Of a stretch of DNA of 46,365 nucleotides, positions 36,438-45,086 are shown in pieces. The position numbers were made by a program, and so were the translations under genes. Position 1 is the first letter of the stretch. Every line of letters starts with the position of its first letter. The stretch lies in contig VHDH01000016.1 of the NCBI GenBank assembly GCA_016871445.1, positions 1-46,365 on the forward strand, written 5' to 3'. The notes beneath the pieces were generated by a model. It did not search any database. It was not told where the DNA came from and saw only the letters and a program-made list of their open reading frames with translations. The stretch comes from Verrucomicrobiota bacterium. GTDB taxonomy: Bacteria > Verrucomicrobiota > Verrucomicrobiia > Limisphaerales > SXTU01.

Positions 36438-38633
36438 ATGAATCGTCCCTTCGGTCTTGCTTGGCTAAGCCTTGCTTGGGTTCTGTCAATTAACCCGGCA
36501 CAGGCGGCTGAGCAGCAGGAACGCTGGAGTTTGGAAACGCTTACTAAGGACGGGCGTGTGACCATGGCTCAAGGCGGCCTCATGCAAGGCAGCGGCGGCG
36601 TGCTGGTGAGGTATTGGAGCAAGGAAGGCAAAGAAGCTGAACTATCTGCCAACCAGATACAGTTGAATCAAACCACGGGAGACATTCGCGCCGAGGGGTC
36701 CGTTTTTCTTCGCGGTGAGGGGCATGCCTGGCAGAGCGAGCGTTTAGATTACAACTTTAAAACCAAGGTCATTCGGGCGGCGGAGTTCAAGACCGGCAAC
36801 GCGCCATTTTATGTGGGCGGCTTCGGCCTTGAGGCGGCAAGGACAAACAACCTTTACACCGCCACCAATGCCTTTTTTACCTCGGACGACTTCGCTGCCC
36901 CCGGCTACCGGGTGCGAGCTCGCAAGCTAACCATCATCCCGGGCGAAAGCTTGGTGGCTGAGGACGCGACAATCCTAATTGGCGATGTGCCAGTGCTTTA
37001 TTGGCCCAAGTTGAAGCGGAACTTCAAATCGCACGAAGACTTCTGGGTGGTGAACCCAGGTTTCCGGGGACTTTATGGCCCCTATGTGCTGGGCACCTAC
37101 CACCGTGCTTTTACTACGAATTTCATCACGGACTTCCACCTCGACTACCGGCAACGGCGCGGCCTCGGTTTGGGGCCGGACGTTAACTACGACGCGGGCA
37201 AATGGGGCACGGGCGAGCTGAAGTTCTATTACCTCAATGACGACGCGCCGCAACTCAATAGCGCGGGACGGGTGATTGACGGCGACCGCCACCGCCTAAG
37301 CTTCTCGCATCGCGTGGAAATCCGCACGAACTTGACGGCGAAGGCGGTGATCCGTGCGCAGAGCGATCCCTTTGTCACCCGTGACTTCCTCGAGGGTGAG
37401 TATCAGCGCAACATCCAGCCGAACTCCTTCGTCGAGGTTAACCAACTCTGGTCCAATTGGAGCCTGAACATCCTCGCACAGCCGCGCCTCAATGATTTCT
37501 TCGAGCTGGTCGAACGCCTGCCTGACGTGAAGCTAACTGGCCTTCGCCAACAAGTTGGCGTGACGCCGCTCTACTACGAAAGCGAAAGCACGGCCGGCTA
37601 CTACCGGCGCGAGTTCGCAGACAACGTTCTGCCCAGCTTCGCTGCGTTCCGCGGCGACACCTACCATCAGGTCGTGCTGCCGTGGAACTTCTTTGGCTGG
37701 CTCAACGTCACGCCGCGCATAGGCGGGCGCTTCACGCATTACGGAGAAACCGACGGCTTTGGTGCAACCACCACCGAGGCGAACCGTGGCGTATTCAACA
37801 CCGGCGTGGAGGCCACCTTTAAAATCCACCGCACCGAGCCAAACCGCGAAATTCCCTGGCTCCAAGTCAAAGGCTTGCGGCATATCATGGAGCCAGGCAT
37901 CAACTACGCCTTCGTCCCCTCGCCCAACCGCCTGCCGCCCACGCTGCCGCAGTTCGACTACGAAGTGCCCACGCTACGCTTACTGCCGCTGGAGTTCCCT
38001 GACTATAACGCGATTGATGCCGTGGACAGCCAGAACGTCTTGCGCTTAAGCCTACGAAACCTCGTCCAAACCAAGCGTAATGACCGTGTTGACACGCTGC
38101 TGAATTGGGCGCTTTACACCGACTGGCGGCTTAAGCCCCGAGCCGGTCAGGGCACCTACGCCGACGTCTTTTCCGATCTCGATTTCAAGCCGCGCGACTG
38201 GCTCACGCTTTCGTCCGAGATCCGTTACGACTTAAACAGCGGACACGTGCGCCTTGCCGACCACCGCACCGTCATCACGCCGGAAGACCATTGGAGCGTC
38301 GCGCTTGGGCATCGTTATATCCGCAACGACCCGCTCTTTCTCGGCGGACCGGGTAACAACCTGTTTAACTCCAGCTTCTACTACCGCTTCAACGAGAACT
38401 ACGCGATTCGCACGCAACACTTCTTCGAAGGCCGCGACGGCCGGATCGAACAGCAATTCTACACCCTCTACCGCGACATGCGAAGCTGGGTGGTCGCGCT
38501 TACCTTCCGCGTGCGCGACCTGCGCAACGGCTCGCAGGACTACACCGTTGGCGTGACTTTCAGCCTCAAGGCCTTCCCCCGCTACAAGCTGAATCAGGAT
38601 CGCGATATTCCCGCACTGCTGCTGGGCGGCTAG
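36438..38633 (+). CDS. LptD-like LPS-assembly outer membrane protein
   Basis: A 731-residue protein with signal peptide MNRPFGLAWLSLAWVLSINPAQA; the ATG at 36438 is used because the in-frame start at 36387 would put 17 charged residues before the signal. The N-terminal part (about 40-210) is an OstA/LptA-like beta-jellyroll: LSANQIQLNQTTGDIRAEGSVFLRGEGHAWQSERLDYNFKT is typical. The rest is beta-barrel-like, with alternating polar/aromatic strands (e.g. FHLDYRQRRGLGLGPDVNYD), and ends in FSLKAFPRYKLN. LptD with LptE inserts LPS into the outer leaflet. The four conserved Cys of Proteobacterial LptD are not seen, so it is a distant homologue. It starts 111 bp from the divergent dehydrogenase gene. 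Confidence 0.85.
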   Translation: MNRPFGLAWLSLAWVLSINPAQAAEQQERWSLETLTKDGRVTMAQGGLMQGSGGVLVRYWSKEGKEAELSANQIQLNQTTGDIRAEGSVFLRGEGHAWQSERLDYNFKTKVIRAAEFKTGNAPFYVGGFGLEAARTNNLYTATNAFFTSDDFAAPGYRVRARKLTIIPGESLVAEDATILIGDVPVLYWPKLKRNFKSHEDFWVVNPGFRGLYGPYVLGTYHRAFTTNFITDFHLDYRQRRGLGLGPDVNYDAGKWGTGELKFYYLNDDAPQLNSAGRVIDGDRHRLSFSHRVEIRTNLTAKAVIRAQSDPFVTRDFLEGEYQRNIQPNSFVEVNQLWSNWSLNILAQPRLNDFFELVERLPDVKLTGLRQQVGVTPLYYESESTAGYYRREFADNVLPSFAAFRGDTYHQVVLPWNFFGWLNVTPRIGGRFTHYGETDGFGATTTEANRGVFNTGVEATFKIHRTEPNREIPWLQVKGLRHIMEPGINYAFVPSPNRLPPTLPQFDYEVPTLRLLPLEFPDYNAIDAVDSQNVLRLSLRNLVQTKRNDRVDTLLNWALYTDWRLKPRAGQGTYADVFSDLDFKPRDWLTLSSEIRYDLNSGHVRLADHRTVITPEDHWSVALGHRYIRNDPLFLGGPGNNLFNSSFYYRFNENYAIRTQHFFEGRDGRIEQQFYTLYRDMRSWVVALTFRVRDLRNGSQDYTVGVTFSLKAFPRYKLNQDRDIPALLLGG

Positions 38634-38653
38634 ACTCGGTCTCTCAAATTCAA

Positions 38654-38687
38654 GTTTGCCAGCACCGGGATTCTCGTGCTGGCAAAC
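38654..38687 (+). terminator. Perfect 12-bp hairpin after the LptD-like gene
   Basis: GTTTGCCAGCAC (38654-38665) and GTGCTGGCAAAC (38676-38687) pair perfectly around a 10-base loop, 21 bp past the stop codon. There is no adjacent T run (a T6 tract occurs only at about 38704), so it may be a Rho-assisted terminator or an RNA-stability hairpin. The next gene starts at 38713, so read-through would place it in that gene's leader. Confidence 0.6.
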
Positions 38688-38712
38688 CTCCAAAAGCATT
38701 CCATTTTTTGCC

Positions 38713-39588
38713 ATGCGCGTGTTGATCGTGGGTTGTGGTTATGTGGGACTGCCACTCGGCGCGGAGCTGGTAAAGCGCGGCCACGCGGTCTTCGGGCTGC
38801 GACGCACGGCCGAAGGCGCGGAGGAATTGCAAGCGGCGGGCCTGACGCCGTTGGTGGGCGATGTGACGCGCCCTGAGACGCTGCGCGCACTACCAGGACC
38901 GTTCGACTGGGTAGTGAACACGGTGTCCTCCTCGAAGGGTGGCGCAGAGGTTTATCGCGCGGTGTACGTGGACGGCACGCGCCACCTGATCGAATGGCTC
39001 ACCGCAACACCGCCGCGTAAGTTCGTGCACACAAGCAGCACAAGTGTCTATGCGCAAACCGACGGAAGTGAAGTGACCGAGACGAGCTCGGCACAGCCCA
39101 CCACAGATACCAGTCAGCTGCTGGTTGAGGCGGAAGACCTACTGAGGAAGGCGGCGCGAGAGGAAGGCTTCCCAGCGGTGGTGCTGCGCGTTGCGGGCAT
39201 TTATGGGCCGGAGCGCGGCTTCCTATTCCAACAGTTTCTCCGCGAAGAGGCGCGCCTGTCGGGCGACGGCTCCCGACTGCTCAACATGATCCACCGTGAC
39301 GACGTGGTGAGCGCGATCATCGCGGCCCTGGAGCGTGGCAAGCCGGGGCGCACTTATAACGTGACGGATAACGAGCCAGTGTCGCAACGGGCGTTCTTCG
39401 AGTGGCTTACCGATAAGCTGCATAAGCCAATGCCGCCGTCCGCCGATGAGTCTGGTGCTACCCGCCGTAAACGTGCCGTAACGAACAAGCGCGTGTCTAA
39501 CCGGCGACTGAGGGAGGAACTGGCGTGGACACCAAGCTATCCGACTTTCCGAGAGGGATATGCGGAAGACGTGAGGCGCAATGCCTGA
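38713..39588 (+). CDS. SDR-family NAD-dependent epimerase/dehydratase (YeeZ-like)
   Basis: A 291-residue protein starting at ATG 38713 (MRVLIVGCGYVGLPLGAELVKRGH; the in-frame start at 38656 runs through the hairpin and is rejected). GCGYVGLPLG is the Rossmann NAD-binding loop. FVHTSSTSVYA, then ATYGP-like LRVAGIYGPERG and MIHRDDVVSAI fit the extended atypical SDR group (SDR_a5, YeeZ type). The Tyr-Lys pair is not in the usual YxxxK spacing, so it may be an atypical, non-epimerase member. The TYNVTDNEPVSQRAFFEWL block near the C-terminus is conserved in that group. No functional link to the neighbours is visible. Confidence 0.85.
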   Translation: MRVLIVGCGYVGLPLGAELVKRGHAVFGLRRTAEGAEELQAAGLTPLVGDVTRPETLRALPGPFDWVVNTVSSSKGGAEVYRAVYVDGTRHLIEWLTATPPRKFVHTSSTSVYAQTDGSEVTETSSAQPTTDTSQLLVEAEDLLRKAAREEGFPAVVLRVAGIYGPERGFLFQQFLREEARLSGDGSRLLNMIHRDDVVSAIIAALERGKPGRTYNVTDNEPVSQRAFFEWLTDKLHKPMPPSADESGATRRKRAVTNKRVSNRRLREELAWTPSYPTFREGYAEDVRRNA

Positions 39589-39658
39589 TGAGTCACCAAA
39601 ACGCTACCGGAGCTTGTAATCTTGGCTTGCGCGTTGCGTGTTCGGCATCAGGCCTCAC
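39571..39658. repeat. Inverted repeat plus weak heptamer run between convergent genes
   Basis: GTGAG with GCCTGATG (39571-39590, interrupted by a 7-base insert GCGCAAT) is the inverse of CATCAGGCCTCAC at 39646-39658. Between them TTGCGCG and TTGCGTG (39627-39640) are two 7-bp units, with a weaker third. The gap between the convergent SDR and DUF721 genes is 66 bp; this region may serve as a bidirectional terminator. Confidence 0.4.
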
Positions 39659-40065
39659 CCGACGCGGAAAGAAATCCGCTTCACCATCTCTTTGCCGAAG
39701 CTGTGTTGCAGCCGATCGAGAATCTCTTTTCGCCGGTAGCGAACGATCTCATCGAGCCAAGCGCTGCTATCCACGCTGACAAAGAGCGTTCCCTTATTTA
39801 GCCCGGTGGGCTGTGCATGCGCAGCCACGCTTGGGTCTACGAGATGGTTCCACACCTTGACGATCTCCGCCTCGGCTCGACGGCGTTCGAGGCCAAGGCC
39901 GCCCATCACTTCGGGCAGGAGTTTCGCAAGGGAGCGTCCGTGGTTTTTCCCGGCGCTCTCGAGCGCGGATATATCCACGCCACGCCAAGCGGCCAAGACA
40001 CGTTCGCGGGGCGTGGTGGCAGCGTGCTTAGCGCCGGGGCGCTCAGGCCGGGGTAACTTGCTCAT
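39655..40065 (-). CDS. DUF721 / DciA-like protein
   Basis: A 136-residue protein from the ATG at 40065 (the longer frame to 40173 extends deep into the GH42-like gene). SLAKLLPEVMGGLGLERRRAEAEIVKVWNHLVDPSVAAHAQPTGLNKGTLFVSVDSSAWLDEIVRYRRKEILDRL is the DUF721 pattern: a KH-like fold with a conserved W-x-x-x-V and [LV]-x-[IV]-x-x-x-S-x-x-W. DciA is the widespread bacterial partner of the DnaB helicase at initiation; DUF721 members in this phylum are often annotated so, but the link is inferred. The start codon overlaps the end of the GH42-like gene by 23 bp. Confidence 0.85.
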   Translation of the reverse strand: MSKLPRPERPGAKHAATTPRERVLAAWRGVDISALESAGKNHGRSLAKLLPEVMGGLGLERRRAEAEIVKVWNHLVDPSVAAHAQPTGLNKGTLFVSVDSSAWLDEIVRYRRKEILDRLQHSFGKEMVKRISFRVG

Positions 40066-42085
40066 CCAATACGAGGATGTCCTTGGGCGGAATGTCGTAA
40101 CCACCCGTGATGATATTGCCGGTGAGGCAATCGCGCATGGGCTTGAAAAACTGCACATGGATGCTCTGCGCATTATGGTTTAACAAAAAGTAAATCCGAT
40201 AATCGCCGCGCACGCGCATGGATACCTCAATCTGGTCAGGCACGCGCAACAACGAGCTAATGCCGCATATCTGGCGCAGCCAAGTGATGAGGTCGTGGTA
40301 GAACGGCAGGCTGGACATGGTGCCGACGTAAATCGCGCGGCCCTCGCCAAATGAGTTCATGGTGACGGCCGGCTTGCCCGCATAGAAATCCTTGGCATAC
40401 GTGCCCAGCACTTGACAGCCCTCCAACGGCTCGATGATGTCGCACCACAGCCGGGTGTTGTGCAGGCCCGAGGTAGGGAAGCTGCCTTTGATCGTGATGT
40501 GGTTTTCCTCCCCCGGCGGCAGCGGATCAAACTCCAGCACCTTCAGGCCGAACAGGTCGCTCATCTCGTAGGGCGGATCGGTTGCGGCAATATGGTTTTC
40601 GTCCACTAGGCCGGTGTTGAAGGTGCCAACCAGCGTGCCGCCGTTATGAACGTAGAGCCGCAGCATATCCGCCTCGCCGCCGGCAACCATGTGCAGCGAG
40701 GGCGCGATCACGAGCTTGTATTTCGATAGGTCGTCGGTGGGCCGCGCGAAGTCGACGGGGATGTTCCGGTCGTGCAACGCGTTGTAAAAGAGCTGCACAT
40801 GCTCGCGCTGGCTGAAGAATTTGTTTGGGCGCATGGGCTGGTTGAGCGCCCAGTCGCTTGGCGGGCTGACGAGAATGGCGACCTCAGGTTTGACCTGCGT
40901 GCCGGTGATCAACGGGATAAGCTTTTGCAACTCCGTGCCTAGTTGCATGACTTCCTGAAACATTCGGTTCTTCGCCAGCCCGTCGTGAGTCAAAACACCG
41001 CCGTAGAATTTTTCCGGGCCAATGCGGGGCATCCGCCAATAAAAATAAAGCAGGCCAGTCGCACCGCGGGAGAGGATCTGGTAGCTAAAGAGCCGCACCA
41101 CGCCGGGGCGCACGAGCGAGTTAGCCTCGGCCCAGGCCGCATTACCGGCTTTTTGTTCCATCACCCAAAAACCCTCGGCCTCACCGTTCTTTTTGAGGGA
41201 GCGGGCGAGGTCAATGGGCATCGCGTTCTCCCCCGACTTGTGGCCGACCGCCACGTCACTGTCGATTGCCACGAAGTCTATCGCATCAGCGAGGTCGAAA
41301 TGGTCAATCTGCACCGCATAGGGGCGGAGCGTGGTGGTGACCGGGATCTTGGGGGTCAGTTCGCGGAGGATTTCCGCCTGCATGCGGATGAAGGCAACAC
41401 AGGTGTCGCTGGAAAAGCGCCGCCAATCCGTGAGTAGTGCGGGGTTGTGGACTGCCGGAGCAACCATGGGCATGGGCACATCAGCGAAGTCGGTCACGAC
41501 CTGGCTCCAGAAGCGCAAGCCCATGCGCTCGTTGAGCAGGTCCACCGTCTCGTATTTGGACTTGAGCCAGGCGTGCCAGTCGCGCTTGGTCTCGGGGTTG
41601 AAGGCGTATTCCGTGTTGTGCCGGCCCACGCCGTTGTCAATCTGCCACGCGACGAGGTCAGGGTGGTCGCCCAGCGCCCGGGCCATCGCGCGGACGACTT
41701 TCTTCGCGTGCTCCCAATACACGTCGCTATTCATGCAGTAAGCGCGACGGGTACCCTCGCGGCGCAGCTGGCCGTTCTCATCCAATGGCAGGATCTCCGG
41801 GTATTTCTTCGCTAACCAGACCGGAGGGGCGGCGGTGGGGGTGCCGAGGACGATTTTGATACCATGTTGGGCAAAGGCATCCATAGCCCGCCGCAACCAA
41901 GCGAAGTCGTATTTGCCCTCCTCCTGTTCGCACAAACCCCAAGAAAATTCCCCCATGCGTACCACGTTCATGCCCGCTTCGGCCATGAGTTGAGCGTCTT
42001 GCTCCCAACGGGATTCCGGTTTCTCAGCCGTCCCGTCAAAGGGATACACCCAGTGCTCCGGGTAATAATCAGCTCCGAAATACAT
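40043..42085 (-). CDS. GH42 beta-galactosidase-like protein lacking the usual acid/base residue
   Basis: A 680-residue protein, length typical of GH42. The ATG at 42085 (MYFGADYYPEHW) is used; the in-frame start at 42208 has no similarity upstream. The A domain TIM barrel is clear: EAGMNVVRMGEFSWG, LGTPTAAPPVWLAKKYPEILP, AYCMNSDVYWEHAKKVV, and FWVMEQKAG with nucleophile Glu310, the position of E312 in known GH42 enzymes. The acid/base Glu of the W-Q-[IT]-D-N-E motif is missing: the frame reads WQIDNGVGRHN, with Gly152. Domains B and C follow (AILVSPPSDWAL, GGTLVGTFNTGLVDENHIA). No signal peptide: it is cytoplasmic. Either a catalytic role has been lost or a nearby Glu (E159) substitutes. Confidence 0.86.
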   Translation of the reverse strand: MYFGADYYPEHWVYPFDGTAEKPESRWEQDAQLMAEAGMNVVRMGEFSWGLCEQEEGKYDFAWLRRAMDAFAQHGIKIVLGTPTAAPPVWLAKKYPEILPLDENGQLRREGTRRAYCMNSDVYWEHAKKVVRAMARALGDHPDLVAWQIDNGVGRHNTEYAFNPETKRDWHAWLKSKYETVDLLNERMGLRFWSQVVTDFADVPMPMVAPAVHNPALLTDWRRFSSDTCVAFIRMQAEILRELTPKIPVTTTLRPYAVQIDHFDLADAIDFVAIDSDVAVGHKSGENAMPIDLARSLKKNGEAEGFWVMEQKAGNAAWAEANSLVRPGVVRLFSYQILSRGATGLLYFYWRMPRIGPEKFYGGVLTHDGLAKNRMFQEVMQLGTELQKLIPLITGTQVKPEVAILVSPPSDWALNQPMRPNKFFSQREHVQLFYNALHDRNIPVDFARPTDDLSKYKLVIAPSLHMVAGGEADMLRLYVHNGGTLVGTFNTGLVDENHIAATDPPYEMSDLFGLKVLEFDPLPPGEENHITIKGSFPTSGLHNTRLWCDIIEPLEGCQVLGTYAKDFYAGKPAVTMNSFGEGRAIYVGTMSSLPFYHDLITWLRQICGISSLLRVPDQIEVSMRVRGDYRIYFLLNHNAQSIHVQFFKPMRDCLTGNIITGGYDIPPKDILVLDEQVTPA

Positions 42086-42234
42086 GGTTGAGTTAGTTGA
42101 TGACGATAGGAAGCTAGGCGTAATAATGTGCGCGTAGCAATACCATTTTTGGCTGGGTCTCGGCCCTGTCCGCCACTCGACGAGATGATTAACCGCACTG
42201 ATGTCCAAGCGGAAAAGCGCCGTCCAATCAGGGC

Positions 42235-44265
42235 ATGAACTCTTATTGCCGCTTCCTCGCCGCTACCCTTCTCGTTTCCGCGCATCTGGCTTCCGCCGCC
42301 GCCTACCGGAACAACTACGGTAAGCTCCCTGTGAACGCCACCGCGGGCGACCGGATGTTCGCGGAGCATTTCCGCGCGGAAACGCGGGCGCTCGAGGAGC
42401 GGAGCCTCGCGGACATCCACTCGCTCGACGACTGGAACAAGTCGAAGGACACGTTCCGCAAGCAACTCCACGAAATGCTCGGGCTCGACCCGTTGCCGCC
42501 GAGGACGGACCTCAAGGCAACCATCACCGGCAAGCTCGACCATCCCGATTTCACCGTCGAGAAGCTGCACTTCCAATCCATGCCGCGCCTTTACGTGACG
42601 GCGAATCTCTACGTCCCGAAGAATCTCTCGAAGCCCGCGCCGACCATCCTCTACGTCTGCGGTCACGCGAACATCAAGACCAACGGCGTCAGCTACGGCA
42701 ACAAGGCCGGCTACCAGCATTGGGGCGCGTGGTTTGCGCGCAACGGCTACGTCGCGCTGCTCATTGACACGGTGCAACTCGGCGAGATCGAGGGCATCCA
42801 CCACGGCACGTATCGCGAGAACATGTGGTGGTGGAACTCGCGCGGTTATTCCAGCGCGGCCGCCGAGGCGTGGAATTGCATCCGCGCGCTCGACTATCTC
42901 GAGACGCGCCCCGAGGTGGACAAGTCGAAGTTCGGCGTCACCGGCCGCAGCGGCGGCGGCGCCTACTCGTGGTGGATCGCCGCGCTCGACGAGCGCATCA
43001 AGGCTGCGTGCCCGACCGCGGGCATCGCCGACTTGCGCAATCACGTCGTGGACGGCTGCGTCGAGGGCCACTGCGATTGCATGTTCATGGTGAACACCTA
43101 CCGCTGGGATTACGCACAGGTGGCCGCGCTCGTCGCGCCGCGCCCGCTCCTCATCTGCAACACGGACAAGGACACCATCTTCCCGCTTGACGGCGTGGTG
43201 CGCCTGCACGAGCGCGTGCGCAACATCTATGATTTACACAATAAACCGGAACAACTCGGCCTCATCGTCACCGAAGGCCCGCACAAGGACACGCAGGAGC
43301 TGCAGGTGCCCGTGATGCGCTGGTTCAACAAGTGGCTGAAGCAGAGCGAAGCCCCCGTGCCCAACTACGCGGAGAAGCTCTTCACGCCGCAGCAACTGAA
43401 AGTCTTCGACAAGCTGCCCGCCGACGAAATCACCAGCAAGTGCCACGAGACGTTCACGCAACTGGCGATTGACTCCGCGAGCTTCGAGCCGAAGAAGGCG
43501 CTCGCTGAACTACAGCTCAAGACCTTCGGGGGCTGGCCCGCCGCCAACGCCGCGCTTCCGGCGAACGTGCGCGAAGTCGCCAGCACCATCACCAACAGCG
43601 TGCGCCTGTCCGTGCACGAGTTCGACAGCGAGAGCGGCGTCCGGCTGCGCTTCTATCTCGCCGCATCGTGCCTGCTCGCGCCCAAGGCCCTGCACCTCGA
43701 GACCGTGGACGATGCGAACTGGAAACAGCAGTTGCAGCTCGCGAAGGTTGGCTTCGCGGGCGCGTTCAGCGAGGAGTTCGCGCGCGCGGGCATTGATCCG
43801 CAGACGCCCGTTGCGCCGGAGTTGCAGAAGCAGTTCGCCGGCTGGATGCGCTATATCCATGAGCACGGCGCGGCCTACATCACCTTCGCGCCGCGCGGCG
43901 TCGGCCCGACTGCGCTCGGCGGCGACAAGCGCTACCAGACCCAGGTGCGCCGCCGCTTCATGCTGCTGGGCGGGACGCTCGCCAGCTCACAGGTGTGGGA
44001 CGTGCATCGCGCATCCGAGGCCGCGCGGGCCTTGCCGGGAATGGCTGACTTGCCGTTGCACTTCCACGCCAGCGCGGAGATGACCGAGGTCGCCACGTTC
44101 GCCGCGCTGTTCGAGCCCAAGCTCGCCTCGCTCACGCTGTCGCAGGCCCCGCGCGAGGATCAAGCCGCGCCTGACTTCCTCAACTGGCGGCGCCTCGTCA
44201 CGCCCGCGCAGTTGCTGAAGCTCGCGGAGGAGAAAACCAAGGTGAACCTGCCGAAGAAGCGGTGA
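42235..44265 (+). CDS. Exported alpha/beta-hydrolase (acetylxylan-esterase-like)
   Basis: A 676-residue exported protein with signal peptide MNSYCRFLAATLLVSAHLASA. A first alpha/beta-hydrolase domain (about 90-385) has RLYVTANLYVPKNLSKPAPTILYVCGH (CE7/AXE1-like entry), GRSGGGAYSW with nucleophile Ser239, a likely acid in CNTDKDTIFPLDG and a His in GPHKDTQ. A second, less recognisable domain of about 270 residues follows (about 400-676) with FYLAASCLLAPKALHLETVDD and YITFAPRGVGPTALGG. The family deacetylates sugars or hydrolyses glucuronyl/acetyl esters; substrate unknown. It is divergent from the GH42-like gene (149 bp). Confidence 0.84.
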   Translation: MNSYCRFLAATLLVSAHLASAAAYRNNYGKLPVNATAGDRMFAEHFRAETRALEERSLADIHSLDDWNKSKDTFRKQLHEMLGLDPLPPRTDLKATITGKLDHPDFTVEKLHFQSMPRLYVTANLYVPKNLSKPAPTILYVCGHANIKTNGVSYGNKAGYQHWGAWFARNGYVALLIDTVQLGEIEGIHHGTYRENMWWWNSRGYSSAAAEAWNCIRALDYLETRPEVDKSKFGVTGRSGGGAYSWWIAALDERIKAACPTAGIADLRNHVVDGCVEGHCDCMFMVNTYRWDYAQVAALVAPRPLLICNTDKDTIFPLDGVVRLHERVRNIYDLHNKPEQLGLIVTEGPHKDTQELQVPVMRWFNKWLKQSEAPVPNYAEKLFTPQQLKVFDKLPADEITSKCHETFTQLAIDSASFEPKKALAELQLKTFGGWPAANAALPANVREVASTITNSVRLSVHEFDSESGVRLRFYLAASCLLAPKALHLETVDDANWKQQLQLAKVGFAGAFSEEFARAGIDPQTPVAPELQKQFAGWMRYIHEHGAAYITFAPRGVGPTALGGDKRYQTQVRRRFMLLGGTLASSQVWDVHRASEAARALPGMADLPLHFHASAEMTEVATFAALFEPKLASLTLSQAPREDQAAPDFLNWRRLVTPAQLLKLAEEKTKVNLPKKR

Positions 44266-44291
44266 GCATAGACTGCTCGTTGGCGTCAAGG

Positions 44292-44942
44292 CTAGGCGGT
44301 CTTTCGCTTTCGCCACTCGCGGAGAATCTCAACCAGCATCGGCAGCACGGACACGAAGATGATGCCGAGCACCACCAACTCGAAGTTCTTCTTCACCCAG
44401 GGCAAATTGCCGAAGAACCAGCCCGCCGGCACGAGCGTTACCACCCATGCGACCGCGCCGACGACGTTGAACATCATGAAGCGCCGGTAGTCCATCGCGC
44501 CACTACCCGCCACGAACGGTGCGAAGGTCCGCACGATGGGCACGAAGCGCGCGAGGATGATGGTCTTGCCGCCGTACCGCTCGAAGAACTGGTGGGTCTT
44601 TGTCAGGTACTCCGGCTTAATCAGGCGCGGATATTTCTTTGAAAGTGCCGCGCCGGCGAACTTACCCACCGAGTAATTCACGGTGTCGCCGATGATCGCC
44701 GCAACGAGGATCACCACGCCAGCCAGATACACGTTTAGACCGCTTTCCGGATTCGCCGCGATGGCCCCCACGGCAAAAAGCAGCGAATCGCCCGGCAGGA
44801 ACGGCGTGACCACTAGCCCGGTCTCAGCGAAAATGATGAGAAACAAGATGCCATAAACCCACGCGCCGTGCTCGCGGGTCAGCGCGTGCAGGTGATCCTG
44901 CAGGTGCAGAAAGAGGTCAAGGGCTTGCTTGATGGTGTCCAT
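44292..44942 (-). CDS. DedA-family membrane protein
   Basis: A 216-residue integral membrane protein of the DedA/SNARE-associated family. The ATG at 44942 (MDTIKQALDLFLHL) is used; the same frame stays open to 45593 but that portion runs antisense through the ADH gene and is rejected. TGLVVTPFLPGDSLLFAVGAIAA and ILARFVPIVRTFAPFVAGSGAMDYRRF contain the F/E-x-[PG]-x-P-[GE]-[DE] and R-x-x-P-x-x-R-x-x-x-[PA]-x-x-A-G signatures. About five hydrophobic segments. DedA proteins are envelope flippases, e.g. of undecaprenyl phosphate (UptA) and phospholipid in related families. It is divergent from the alcohol dehydrogenase gene (144 bp). Confidence 0.93.
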   Translation of the reverse strand: MDTIKQALDLFLHLQDHLHALTREHGAWVYGILFLIIFAETGLVVTPFLPGDSLLFAVGAIAANPESGLNVYLAGVVILVAAIIGDTVNYSVGKFAGAALSKKYPRLIKPEYLTKTHQFFERYGGKTIILARFVPIVRTFAPFVAGSGAMDYRRFMMFNVVGAVAWVVTLVPAGWFFGNLPWVKKNFELVVLGIIFVSVLPMLVEILREWRKRKTA

Positions 44943-45086
44943 GCGCGCGCCGGACGCTGCGGAAAATGGCGTTGCGGGGCAAGTGCGTTGTTGCAGACTG
45001 GGCCCCGTAGCGTGTGGGCGCGGGGCGTGAAAAGACACCAACGCTTCCGCCCGCAGCCACGTTCCACGCATTACGAATCGCGCCCG

